This document shows positions 54,451 through 64,000 of a stretch of DNA of 64,000 nt, in pieces; the first letter of the stretch is position 1; every line of letters starts with the position of its first letter. The DNA lies in assembly GCA_948567375.1 (NCBI GenBank), contig OX419757.1, positions 43,772,001-43,836,000 on the forward strand. The letters run 5' to 3'. Both the position numbers and the translations under genes were made by a program. Under the pieces are notes generated by a model. The model worked only from the letters and a program-made list of their open reading frames with translations, did no database searches and was not told where the DNA came from. Source of the stretch: Lunularia cruciata (lineage: Eukaryota > Streptophyta > Marchantiopsida > Lunulariales > Lunulariaceae).

Positions 54451-57400
54451 TATGACAACCTGGCAAATATCACTTTTGCGGTAATTGGGTAAGTAAAGTT
54501 TGTTCTCATAGAGATACAAGTCAGAAATGTCTAAATACAAAGTCAAACAGTATCATGTAGTTCTTCTTGGTTGCATCTTTAATATCTCAAGTAGAAACCA
54601 CACCCAGAAGAGAGTAACAAGCACTGATTTGCAATCTTGTCACAAATTATCACTCCATAATCACAACTCCATCAAATCTTTCCAAACAATCTTGATTGTG
54701 ATGATTCAAGCTCTCCCAAAAATGGCACTTCACTACAAAACAACTTTGCCTCATAATTGTGTTCCACCCCTCCATTGAAGGCACAACTTCTTTGATCAAA
54801 ATTGCTTCAAATCAACCTCACACTACACTCACAAATGCAGAATACTATCAACACTACAATTCCTCTCAGATCTATCAAGGCATTGCTCCGATTGCACTTC
54901 ACTCAAGATCAAACACACAAAATGAAGATCAAGGCTACGGAATCCAACATCCAACAAGCACTCTGACTTGCACTCCACACACTCACAAACACAATTGCAA
55001 AGCTAATACTCGGAATCAAGCTCAAGCAATGAGCACTGCTTCACAACACTTTGCTTTATCTATTCTCAGAATTATGAGCACTGAACAACATAAGACTACG
55101 AATGCCTCCCTTAAATACTGAAGCAAACGGTAGCTCTAACAAAAATACCGTTCTACAACAACTCTTCTAACTTGTAGATCCAAAATGACAATGCACATCT
55201 TCATATCTGCCTCTTCAAATCTTGAATCTATTTCTAATCTGATCCGATGTCTACTTCATCATTGGCTTTCAAACCCAAACCCGAAGTAACTTTACTTCCT
55301 ACAACTCTATCTTTGAGTCTCATAACTCCTTACTCTTCTATCAATTCTACTACTTCTTCACTTTGATCTACGATTGAAGTCTTGGGTAACATTTCTACTA
55401 CTTTATCTTCCGATCCACTCTTCTCTAAAGTGTCAAATGTCAAATCCAAAGACACTTGCACTCCTATTTCTACAACTTTGGGTCTTCGTACTTCTTCTAC
55501 CTCACTACAAATTTTAGCTAACTCTGTCCTAATCAGGTCTAGTCTGAGACACACATTGTCCCCCACCTCTAACATCTTCCTATCTACACGATCTTGCAGC
55601 TGGATTAACAGATTATTCAACTCGGTGTCCTTTGCCTTCCTCTTACGCGTTTCCTGCACTAGCAACTTTAACTTGTGCAGCCTTGCTTCTTTGAGTTTAC
55701 TCTCCACTTCTGTACTTAGCATGGCCTTAATTTCGTTAATGACACCTTCTACTTCCTTAGTTTCTTCCATCACCGTACACTTTTCCTTCTTCCTCTCTTC
55801 TTCCAATTCACTACGATATATCTGAAGCTCATCTTCAAATTCAGCTTTCAATGCTTCCTTCTCCTTTCGATGTACAGCGAGTTGTTCCTCTGCCTCGCAC
55901 ACCAACCCTCTCAAACAATCTTCTTCTCTACTATGCTCCGTCAACTCTCATTGCCAGGCCTGATATTTCTCCGTTGCTCTCTTCTTAAGGCTCTCCAACT
56001 CTTGCTCCATCACCGCAGCAATTGCCTTGGAGTGAATTAATTTGACACGCACCGCTGCAAGTTCTCCCTTCAATCCCACAGTCATCACAGTCATCCCCTT
56101 CACTTCCTCATGACTCTTGACTAGCTCTTCCCTTGTCACCTCAAAGTGCTTACCCCAAAGAACCTCCTCAACCCAAAGTTCTTTGACTTCCATCTCCACT
56201 CTTGTCAGCTTACTTCATAACAACAAAGTTTTGGCACTCCAGGCTTTTACCACCGCTAATTCATTGGGTATGTTGAGCTTGGCACTTATCATCTCCAACT
56301 CCTTCTGCTGCAACATTGCCAACAACGGGCATACTACTCTAGACAAATAGTCCACTCCTTTGCTCCTTGCATCCTCAACTCGGACTTTGGGTTCCGACTC
56401 TTCTATACTTGGTACCTTGCTCCAAAGTCGAGATCTTTGCACCTTCAAAGTTTCCTCCTCAGAACTTTCTCCCTCCTTCTGAGTAAGGTCATTGGGCCCC
56501 ACTGCCAATACACTCACGACCTTATAACGCTTGGCAGCTTGAGGTTGTGCTTTGACTTCTTCTTCTTTCTTCTTGCACCGTTCCAGCATGGAAACCTTAG
56601 GGCTCGGCTTTCCGACATCTTCCATCGGCTGTACCACTTGCTGAACTTCTGCCTCGCCTTTGCTGCCACTACTTGATTCTTTGCTTCATAGCGTAAACTC
56701 CTCTTCTTTGCCTAACACTCTTCCCTTTGATCCGGTTTCTCCTTTTGATTCTTCTTCCTCCTCTTGCACGACTTCCTTTGACTTCACCATCACCGCCATC
56801 GAGTTAAGCCTTGAAACTTTCTAGGGTTGTACAGTCGCAACCTGACTCTCGGGCTTGGTCCTCTTCCTTTCCCTTGGAAGGTCAATTTCTATGATCTTTT
56901 CTCTCCCACTCTCTTTGTACCTATCTCCCTCTTGCACTCTCTCCATATAATATCACTCATCTGCATTGGCTTCCTTGCGCAAATCTGGATGAAAGTGCGA
57001 CCTCATCAACTTTGCTCTTCCGAAGTCAGTAAGCTCAACCCAAAATAAAAGTGCACTGCAAATGGCACAAAATAGTGTGGTGGCATATCCACTCTCCACC
57101 CGGAAATCATCTACCCCACTCTCTGATGCAGGCACTTTGCCCAATCTACTGCCTCTCCTGCAAACATTTGGTGAAAGAACACCGCCTGTTGCATAGTAAC
57201 ATAGGTGGTTTTCTCTAGCTTGAACATGGCCATCATTGCGCTTATAATTCCTCTCTTCTCAGGATCTCTATAGTTATCCACCTTATACCCATTCTTTGTG
57301 CGGGGTCGGTTGAATGACTTCCTAACTTTGGTAGTTTCTTCTGAAGCATCACACTTCCAATACTTTGGTACCTCCTACCTCTCCGGCTTCCCTTCCCAAC

Positions 57401-58236
57401 ACTACTCTCCAATCCGCCTCCGTTGATCAAGTGGGATTCCCTCTCTTCCCCTCATGCTTTGGCCCATCCTTGCAATTGCTAGCTGCAATTTCTACCATGA
57501 AACCTGGAAACCTGGAATTCCAATTCCAAGCCAGGAATGTGATACGAAGTCTTGTCAAGACTTTGATCCGTGCTATTACCTCTAATCAACAAATTGCAAG
57601 CCCTCTCACCGCACTCTGCTTGCTCACTTTTGGTGCCATCATGTGCTCCTCACTTTTCTCTTGTGGAAGATTGTCCCTAAAATCCTAACCCACTCCTCTT
57701 CCTACGGATTTGTGATTTGCATTACTTTAGGTCGACTCTAAATAGGCATTAGGTAGTGACTGGACATGACTCTTTCTTCTTCTACACCTTGTAATTTTAT
57801 AGTCCTGTGCCAATCAGTCACTCTTCAGTCACTACTCCTCTCAAATTTCTGATTTGGTGAAGTTGTTGCCTATCACTATCAAGGAGTTCTTGATCCCGAG
57901 GTCATTACTTTCTTCCCTTGTACTGTCTTGATTATTGCCAACTCTGAAGAAGTTTGTTACATGTTCTTTGAATCCGCTCGTGCCGCCTGATACAAAGTCT
58001 CTCTCTCTTTGTCTTCATCTTTGGCTTCTTCTTCACATCTTGACCCAAAGTTGACTTTGGGTTTCATGCTGAGAGGGCCAGTCCAAGTACTTTGTCTTAT
58101 GACCCAAAGCCACGTTACCTTGGGTTTTATCCTGAAGACTCTTTTCTTCCTTCTTTGGTCATACAAGCACAATCCAACTTCTCTATACACTTCTTCTTCT
58201 CCATTTTGAAAAAAACTAAAAAATGTGGGTACTATA
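54451..58236 (-). repeat. B6: solo long LTR of family B
   Basis: 3,786 bases, TATGACAACC to GGGTACTATA (decayed TGTGACAACC and GTACCACA), target duplication GCAAC/TCAAC. It restores a continuous A3 gag when removed. It carries P1 (57794-57801), ORF0 (57767-55234) and P2 (55110-55117). Confidence 0.9.
55234..57767 (-). pseudogene. ORF0 in B6 solo LTR
   Basis: Start ATG 57767 lies 34 bases after TATAAAAT; stop TAG at 55234-55236; about 844 codons with one frameshift near 57200 and few stops. From 57144 to 55330 all open parts are in one frame. N-terminal domain pieces KNGYKVDNYRDPEKRGII-like near 57240-57310; linker KRYKVVSVLAVGPNDLTQ; SKGVDYLSRVVCPLLAMLQQ; coiled coil MEVKELWVEEVLWGKHFEVT; TRKRKAKDTELNNLLIQLQD, RVDRKMLEVGDNVCLRLDL; tail VEIGVQVSLDLTFDTLEKSG and DEVDIGSD. 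It is the best copy for defining both ends. Confidence 0.72.
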
Positions 58237-58241
58237 TCAAC

Positions 58242-58740
58242 TATGGGAGAAAAGAGAGGTGGATGAGAATGTGAGGAGAGGGCTCAAGAGTTATGGAAAC
58301 TATCCATATAGGGGAGGCCAACCAACCAACCAAAAATTTCAATGAGAGAAATTGTTTTGGTTGTGGAGGAAGAGGCCATATCCAAAGGAATTGTGCAAAT
58401 TCCATTTACCGTGTAGGAAGGGGTTATGAGAGAGCCAACGAAATGTGCAAATTCCACTTACCATAGAGGAAGGAGTTATGAGAGAGCTAATAGAGGGAAA
58501 GAGTGAGGAGTGAACCTAAAGTGGCTCCTAATTCAAAAAAGGTAAGGGGATAGCATCTATAGATGTGGTTGAGAGTAAGTATGAGAAGAGAGAGCTCAAA
58601 CTCCAAGAGTCTTAATTTGGAGCTTTTGGCACAAGAGAAAAGAGAGCTTATTTTGCAGAGAATGTGCACTTTTCTCAAGGATTTACTCCTAGTAAGGATA
58701 CTCCTATGTTTACTAGGTGCACTCACACCTCAACACCATC
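58242..58740 (+). pseudogene. A3 gag, second part (nucleocapsid)
   Basis: It continues after B6: NPTIQRG-like Gly/Tyr-rich stretch and CFGCGGRGHIQRNC (near 58350-58395), an intact knuckle. A segment around ANSIYRVGRGYERAN is partly duplicated (58395-58490), an expansion not seen in A2. Stops follow, then the Lys/Ser-rich linker. Confidence 0.78.
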
Positions 58741-59104
58741 AATAACAAAGACTCCAAGAAAGAAGTTGAGGAGGAGGACTTCTTGACCTCCAAGCAACAA
58801 TGTGTTGGAGGATGTTGGTAGTCACAAAGCTAACATCATAGTGGGCCAATTGATTGCTTTGAACCCTACCTTGAGAAAGGGGCTTAGAGGTGGTTTGAGT
58901 TCTACAAGGAGCAAGAGGAAGAAGAAGGCAAAAGCTCCAATATCAATGAGGGTAGTGGATGCTAAACCAATACCATGGAAGGCATGTGAATATGACTCCA
59001 AGATTGATGGGAGAGTGAATGGTCACAACATCAAGGATGCATTGGTTGATGGAGGATTAGCAATGAATGCCATGTCAGAAAGCTTGATGAAGAAGTTGGG
59101 TATG
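58741..59104 (+). pseudogene. A3 protease, first part
   Basis: Open 58802-59122. NIIVGQLIALNPTLRKGLRG, WKACEYDSKIDGRVNGHNIK, and the active-site strand ALVDGGLAMNAM (near 59035-59070), where Asp-Gly-Gly-Leu stands for the catalytic box. It is cut after MKKLGM by the C solo LTR. Confidence 0.8.
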
Positions 59105-59521
59105 TGTAATACCAAGGGTTAGCCATATGATCTAGATGTGAAATTCAGTTTGGTAACATCTAGAATGATGTTATACATGATGGTAAAAATAGATCAGATA
59201 GAAGTATCACCAAAAGAGTACTTCTACTAATAGGGTAGAAACCAAAATAGACTTGAGAACCTTAGAACCAATAGCTAGAAATATGATTTAAAGGTGAAAT
59301 TGGTTTGGTAACATCTGGAAGGATGTTACACATCCAAGTAAGTAATCCAAGGGTGGAGCTTGCTGACATGTCACCTATCTGTGTCCCTAATCCTATGGTG
59401 GAGCTTCCTTGGAGGAGATCCTCTTTGTCTATATAATAAAGAGAAGGTGCTCCCTTGGGGCATCGAATGTTTGAGTATGCAATCTGTGTTTTCTCTCTTC
59501 TCTTGTCCTTGGAGGATTACA
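59105..59521 (+). repeat. Solo LTR of family C in A3 protease
   Basis: 417 bases, TGTAATACC to GGATTACA, target duplication GTATG (59100-59104) and ATATG (59522-59526). TATA region CTATATAATAAAG at 59429-59441. The first half holds two related segments with GGTAACATCT...GATGTTA (near 59155 and 59310). The last 190 bases match B1 9877-10066. The superfamily cannot be told without an internal part. Confidence 0.85.
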
Positions 59522-59526
59522 ATATG

Positions 59527-60085
59527 ATACCCTCTACACATTCAACATTTGTGGTGAGCATGGAAAACAAGCAACAAGTTCAACCAGTAGGGGTGATGGA
59601 TAAGGTGGTAGTTTCAATTATGGGAGTTCAAAATCTCATGATTTTCCAAGTCTTGAAGGATTCAAGTTATAATTTGCTTCTTGGGAAGCCATGGTTGAGG
59701 GCATCATGCACAATTGATGGATGGCACAAAGGGTTCTTGAGGATTGGGCCATCAAACAATAGAGTCACAACTCCAATCACTAACACCACCAACACTTCAC
59801 ATTTAGATACACCATCTTTTGATTATTGAGAATCAAATTCAAAAGAAGGAGCTTCAAGTGTGGACACAAGCATGGAGGAGGAGACTTCCACGGAGGAGGA
59901 TGAGTCTGAATTTGATTTAGATGTATGTCCCTTGTGTGCTATGGATTTTTCACCTAAGCCAAAGGTTTTGAAGGACCCACATGAATCACCATTGACACTT
60001 GAGGAGAGAGAGAGGAGGTTATCATTTGGACCATACCCTCAAGTATGGTCCAAATGTTACCAAGGAGAAGAAGGTAGGATTTGAG
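59527..60085 (+). pseudogene. A3 protease, second part, and acidic linker
   Basis: It continues after the C LTR: FVVSMENKQQVQPVGVMDKV, VQNLMIFQVLKDSSYNLLLG, KPWLRASCTIDGWHK (59560-59740). A stop at 59827 is followed by the acidic linker EEETSTEEDESEFDLDVCPL. Removing the C LTR joins the two halves at the point where A2 is continuous. Confidence 0.8.
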
Positions 60086-61180
60086 GAGATTTTCTACAAG
60101 TTCATCCATGTGTTTGCTTTTAGTTACAAGAATCTGAAGGAAGTCACCTTGGAGGAGCACAAGATAGAGGTGGGATTACATGCAAGACGAGTCTGCCAAA
60201 AGCAACATGACATTAGCACACCAATAGGTTTGGTTGTGAAGGAGGAGATTGATAAGATCAAGGAGGTTGGATTTATCTTTGAGGTGTAGAATTCAAAATG
60301 AGTATCTCTAATTGTGATTGTGAAGAAAAAGAATGGCAAGCTTTGGGTATGTATGGAATACAAGAAGCTCAACACTGTTACCAAGAATGACTACTACCCA
60401 TTACTATTCATTGATGAGATCTTGGAGGAGATTGTAGGTCATGAGAGTTACAATTTTGGAGATGGTTATAATGGATATAACCAAAATCAAGATTGCACCA
60501 AACCATCAACAACTCACCATATTCACCACACCTTGGAGAACCAACACTTTCAAGGTCATGCCTTTTAGGCTTTGCAATGCTCCAGCCACATTCCAACGGT
60601 TCATGAACAAGGTATTTGAACCTTTCATTGGGAAATTTGTGAGACATTTCATTGATGACTTTTGTATCTATGGGAGCAAGGAGGAGCACTTTGAGCACCT
60701 AATCAAGGTCTTGCAACGCTTGGATGAGGCAGATGCATCATTCAACCCAAAGAAGTACATTTTTGGATGTGAAGAAGGTCTATATTTGGGGCACATCATC
60801 TCTAAGGATGGATCAGCAATTGATCTTGAGAAGGTGAGGAAAATCTCAGACCTTCCATTCCCTTCAAGCTTGACAAAGTTATGCCAATTCTTGGGGATGG
60901 TTGGGTATTGTAAGAAGTTCATCTTCTCATTTTCCAACAAGGCTTATGCATTGACCATCTACATGAAGAAGGGTGTAGATTACAAGGAAGACAAGGAGGC
61001 TCTCAAATCTTTTGAGGAGCTCAAGCAATCCCTTGTTGTTGCTTCAATTCTTGCTAAACCAGATTGGAGTAAGCATTTCATCCTCTACACGGATGCTTCT
61101 AATGTAGCTATAGGATGCACTCTTAGTCAATTAGACCAAGATGGACATGATCATCAAATAGCTTATGCTAGTAGGTAGAT
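60086..61180 (+). pseudogene. A3 reverse transcriptase and RNase H start
   Basis: VTLEEHKIEVGLHARRVCQK (60140), IVKKKNGKLWVCMEYKKLNT (60318-60375), a frameshift near 60480, then 60441-61178 is open: MPFRLCNAPATFQRFMNKVF, HFIDDFCIYGSKEEH with the catalytic pair (60650-60690), YLGHIISKDGSAIDLEKVRK, LGMVGYCKKFIFSFSNKAYA, and RNase H ILYTDASNVAIGCTLSQLDQ (61080-61140). It is the longest open pol stretch of family A. Confidence 0.9.
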
Positions 61181-61704
61181 GGTTTAAATAGAAAAGAACT
61201 ACCATGTCATAGAGAGAAGGGTTGGCAGTGATCTTTGGTCTCAAGAGGTTTAGACATTACTTGATTAGAAGGAAAGCCACCATTGTCACATATCACAAGG
61301 CTTTGAAGTACATCTTCAACAAGTCTAATGTGGAAGGGAGGCTAGCAAGGTAGATGGTACTTTTTTTGAGTATGACTACGCCATTGAGGATAGGCCAAGA
61401 AAGAAGCATGCAAATGCTGATTTGTTATCTAGGGCCTTTGGTCATAATGGAGATGAGCCAGTGGATGATTCCTTCCCAAATGAGGAGCTCATGACAATCT
61501 TAATCACTCAAGAGGTTCCAATGGAGTAGAAGGAGATTGTGGATTTTGTGACAAGAGGTAATTATCTAGAAGGGATGCATGCTAGGGAGAAGAAGGCCCT
61601 TGCAGCAAGAGCTAAACCTTACACATTGGTGGAGGATATTATCTTTCACTAAGGAGTAGATGTTCTACTTCAAAGAGGTGTGTGTAAGGAAGAATCTATC
61701 TTAT
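61181..61704 (+). pseudogene. A3 RNase H end and integrase start
   Basis: After stops near 61176-61190: VIFGLKRFRHYLIRRKATIV, ALKYIFNKSNVEGRLAR, FEYDYAIEDRPRKKHANADL (61370-61425), DEPVDDSFPNEELMTILITQ, then EIVDFVTRGNYLEGMHAREK and VLLQRGVCKEE, the beginning of the IN zinc region. B7 interrupts at 61705. A2 has deleted this last part. Confidence 0.8.
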
Positions 61705-64000
61705 TGTGGTTCCCACATTTTTTGGTTTTGGATGGTTTTCATGAAGTTTTGAAGAAAAAGTACGTTGGTAAAGTCAAAGGAGTGCTAAATGAGAAAGAAA
61801 ATATGAAGAATCATGTGTTTGAGCTTAACTTGAAGTTGACATTGGGTCAAGTCCGAACAACCCGGGATGGACAAGAGAGAAAGGCAAAGAAGAGGACTTT
61901 GTATTGGGTAGCGCAGCCTGATCTGAAGAGCATGTAACAAAATCCTTTGAGGTTAGTCAATCAAGAAAGTATGTGTGAAGAAAGGGATGACCTTGGGATC
62001 AAGAAGTTCTTGATAGTGATAGGAAACAACCTCACAAAATTGGTGAGTGGTGCAAAGAAGCAACTTAGGAACGACCAATCAGCAAAGGACTATAAAATCA
62101 AGATTTCTACAAGGAAGCATTGCAATGTCTAGACGCTACCTTGTCCCTATTCAAAGTCAACCTAAAGTAATGAAAATTGCAAATTCACATGAAGACGAGT
62201 GGGTTAGGATATCAAGAACGGTCTTTCACAAGAAGAGAGTGAAGAAACACACAATGGCCCCAAAAGTGAGTAACTAGAGTGCGGTGAGAGATCTTGCAAT
62301 GCATAGATTAGATGTTGTAGCAAGGATCAATGTCTTAGCCAGACTTTGTATTATGTCCTAGAACTAGAATTTCAGTTTTTTAGGTTTCATGGTAGAAATT
62401 GCCAAGAGTGGTTGCAAGGATGGGCGAAGCATGAAGGGAAGAGAGGGAATCCGGCTCAAGGGATTGAGTTAGATTGGATATTAGTCTTGGGGAGAGAAGC
62501 AAGAGAGGTAGGAAGTACCACTTTCTATTAAAGTATGATGCCTCAGAGGAGACTACCGAGGTGAGAAATTCTTTCAATCAACCTCACACCAAGAATTGAT
62601 ATAAAGTGGATAGCTATAGAGACCTCAAGTAGAGAGGGATTGTGAGCTTGATGATGGTAATGTTCAAGCCAAAGCAAAACACCTATGTCACCATGCAACA
62701 AGCGGTGTTCTTTCACCAAATGTTTGCAAGAGAAGAAGTGGATTGGGAAAAATGTATGCATCAGCAAGTGGGGCAAATGATTTTGGGTTGGAGGATGGAA
62801 GTGCAACCACATTATTTTGTGCCCTTTGCAGCTCATTTCTACTTTGGGCTGAACTTACTAACTTTGGAGGAGAGAAATAGAATGCAATCACACTTTTATC
62901 CAAATCTGCACAAGGAGGCAGATGTAGATGAACTATATTATATGGAGTGGGTGCAACAAGGAGACAAGTACTACAAGAAGAGTGTGAAGGAGAAAATTGT
63001 AGCAATTGAAGTCCCCATGGCAAGAAAAAGAACTTAACCTAAAAGTCACTTGGCATAGAAGATGTAGAAGCCTAACTCAAAGGCATTGTTGGTGAAAGCA
63101 AAGGAATCTACTTTGGAAGAAGAGGAGTCCAAAAGAGAAACTGAGTCAAAGGGAGAAGCTTTAGGAGGAGAAGAAGAGTTCACAATGCAAAGTAAAGAGT
63201 TGAGTAATGGAAGCAAAGGCAAGGTAGAGGGTCAGCAAACCCTAAGATAGAGTATGGATGTAGGTAAGCCAAGTCTAGAGGTGTCCACCATCAAATGAGG
63301 ACATGAGAAGAAAGAAGAATGAGTCTTGGTATGTCCAAGAACTGCCAAGGAGAAGAGAGGTCTGCACGTAGCCAACATCAGGCCCAATAAAGTCACCATA
63401 GAAGAGTGGATGATGGGGAGACAATGAAGGTACAAAGATTGCAACTTTGAGGTAAGGCACCAGTAGAAGAGTTACCTGTAGAGGGTGACAAAGTCCGGGC
63501 CGATGATAGAAAGTACAATGAGTGGAATACCTACCAAAGGTTGTATATTTGTTGTTAATGTTTCTGCAGCAGAAGAAAGCAGAGATGGCAAGTGCTAACC
63601 TCAACGTGAAAGATGAGTTAGCAGTAGTACAGAAATGGAGTGCAAAGACCTCATTGTTAAGAATTAAGTTTATAGGAGTAGAGATGGAGGCCAAAGAACT
63701 TTGAGAGGAGGAGATTCTTTGGGGTAAGCATTTAGAAGCAATGAGGGAGGATTTAGTGAAGAGTCAAGAAGAAGTAAAAGAGAAGACAACATTGGTGGAA
63801 GGGCTGAAGGGAGGAATTGCCAACTCGTGAGTAGAACTAATACATTCTAAGGCAAGTGTGGCAGTAATGGAGCAAGAGTTGGAAAGTTTGAAGAAGAAGG
63901 TAGCCAAGAAAGATCAAGGCCGGCAGTGGGAGTTATCAAAATGTAGTTGGGAAGAAGACCGGTTGCAAGGATTGTTGAGAGTGGCAAAAGAACAACTCAT
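61705..64000 (+). repeat. B7: long LTR of family B, cut by the window end
   Basis: It starts TGTGGTTCCCAC after CTTAT in A3 pol. P1 TATAAAAT lies at 62091-62098. It runs as LTR to the last base, in the middle of the ORF0 coiled coil. Whether it is a solo LTR or a full element cannot be seen. Confidence 0.85.
62125..64000 (+). pseudogene. ORF0 in B7, 5' part
   Basis: Start ATG 62125, 34 bases after the TATA box; MSRRYLVPIQSQPKVMKIAN agrees with B2 and B6. Frameshift near 62350-62520. The best N-terminal domain segment of the window is 62642-63037: TYVTMQQAVFFHQMFAREEV, PHYFVPFAAHFYFGLNLL, RMQSHFYPNLHKEADVDE, GDKYYKKSVKEKIVAIEVP. The linker (63040-63500) is broken by stops, then LNVKDELAVVQKWSAKTSLL starts the coiled coil. 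The end lies outside. Confidence 0.7.

Larger units (their letters stand above)
43005..61704 (+). mobile_element. A3: family A element, plus strand, with four insertions
   Basis: 5' LTR 43005-43694, primer site, leader broken by B3 (43721-52602), ORF1 remnant, gag broken by B6 (54451-58236), PR broken by a C solo LTR (59105-59521), RT, RNase H, and the start of IN, where B7 begins (61705). The target duplications CCTCT, GCAAC/TCAAC and GTATG/ATATG let the A3 reading be followed across each break. The 3' end lies beyond the window. Confidence 0.88.

Noticed and set aside
1-64000. tRNA, rRNA, snoRNA, telomeric or organellar DNA
   Set aside because: I looked for these and saw no cloverleaf boxes, rRNA blocks, telomere repeats or plastid or mitochondrial genes; a tRNAscan or Infernal run would be needed to be certain.

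Overview
The window is a nest of old, decayed LTR retrotransposons in nuclear DNA of a land plant. I see no host gene, tRNA, rRNA, organellar DNA or bacterial feature. Evidence for a plant is Ty3/gypsy gag-pol throughout, a chromovirus with C-terminal chromodomain and an initiator-Met primer site, a second family with a tRNA-Asp-like primer site as in Athila/Tat elements, and low GC. Old nested Ty3 insertions with LTRs near 3.8 kb would fit a large repeat-rich genome such as a gymnosperm, but nothing here fixes the species. Family letters below are local names.

Family A (Ty3/gypsy, LTR about 690 bp, short extra ORF with a CCHC knuckle before gag): A1 (1-5394, minus, pol end outside the window, with a solo A LTR in its gag), A2 (5574-23812, minus), A4 (41054-41700, fragment), A3 (43005-61704, plus, heavily interrupted).

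Family B (Ty3/gypsy, tRNA-Asp-like primer site, LTRs near 3.8 kb): B1 (6098-17033, plus, in the A2 LTR), B2 (31357-41053, minus, beside A4), composite B3 (43721-52602, minus, in the A3 leader, itself holding short-LTR copies B4 and B5), solo LTR B6 (54451-58236, in A3 gag), B7 (61705 to window end, in A3 pol). Each long LTR carries a coding region of about 850 codons, called ORF0 here: an unrecognised N-terminal domain followed by a long coiled coil. ORF0 lies between two conserved TATA-like boxes. This is the strongest candidate for something undescribed.

Family D is a full-length chromovirus (24863-30479, minus; gag, PR, RT, RH, IN, chromodomain). Its 0.41 kb LTRs hold an array of perfect heat-shock-element units just upstream of the TATA box. 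Family C is a small LTR, seen solo at 59105-59521 and as a fragment in B1. A trace of a different Ty3 RT (E) lies near 41740-42130.

Approximate order of events from nesting: A elements first, then B insertions into them (target duplications GTGGT, CTTCC/T, CCTCT, GCAAC/TCAAC, GAGTA), C insertions, then deletions, inversions and point decay. No gene is intact; stops and frameshifts break every pol. The value of the window lies in its structural archaeology and in comparing the several copies of the LTR-borne ORF0.
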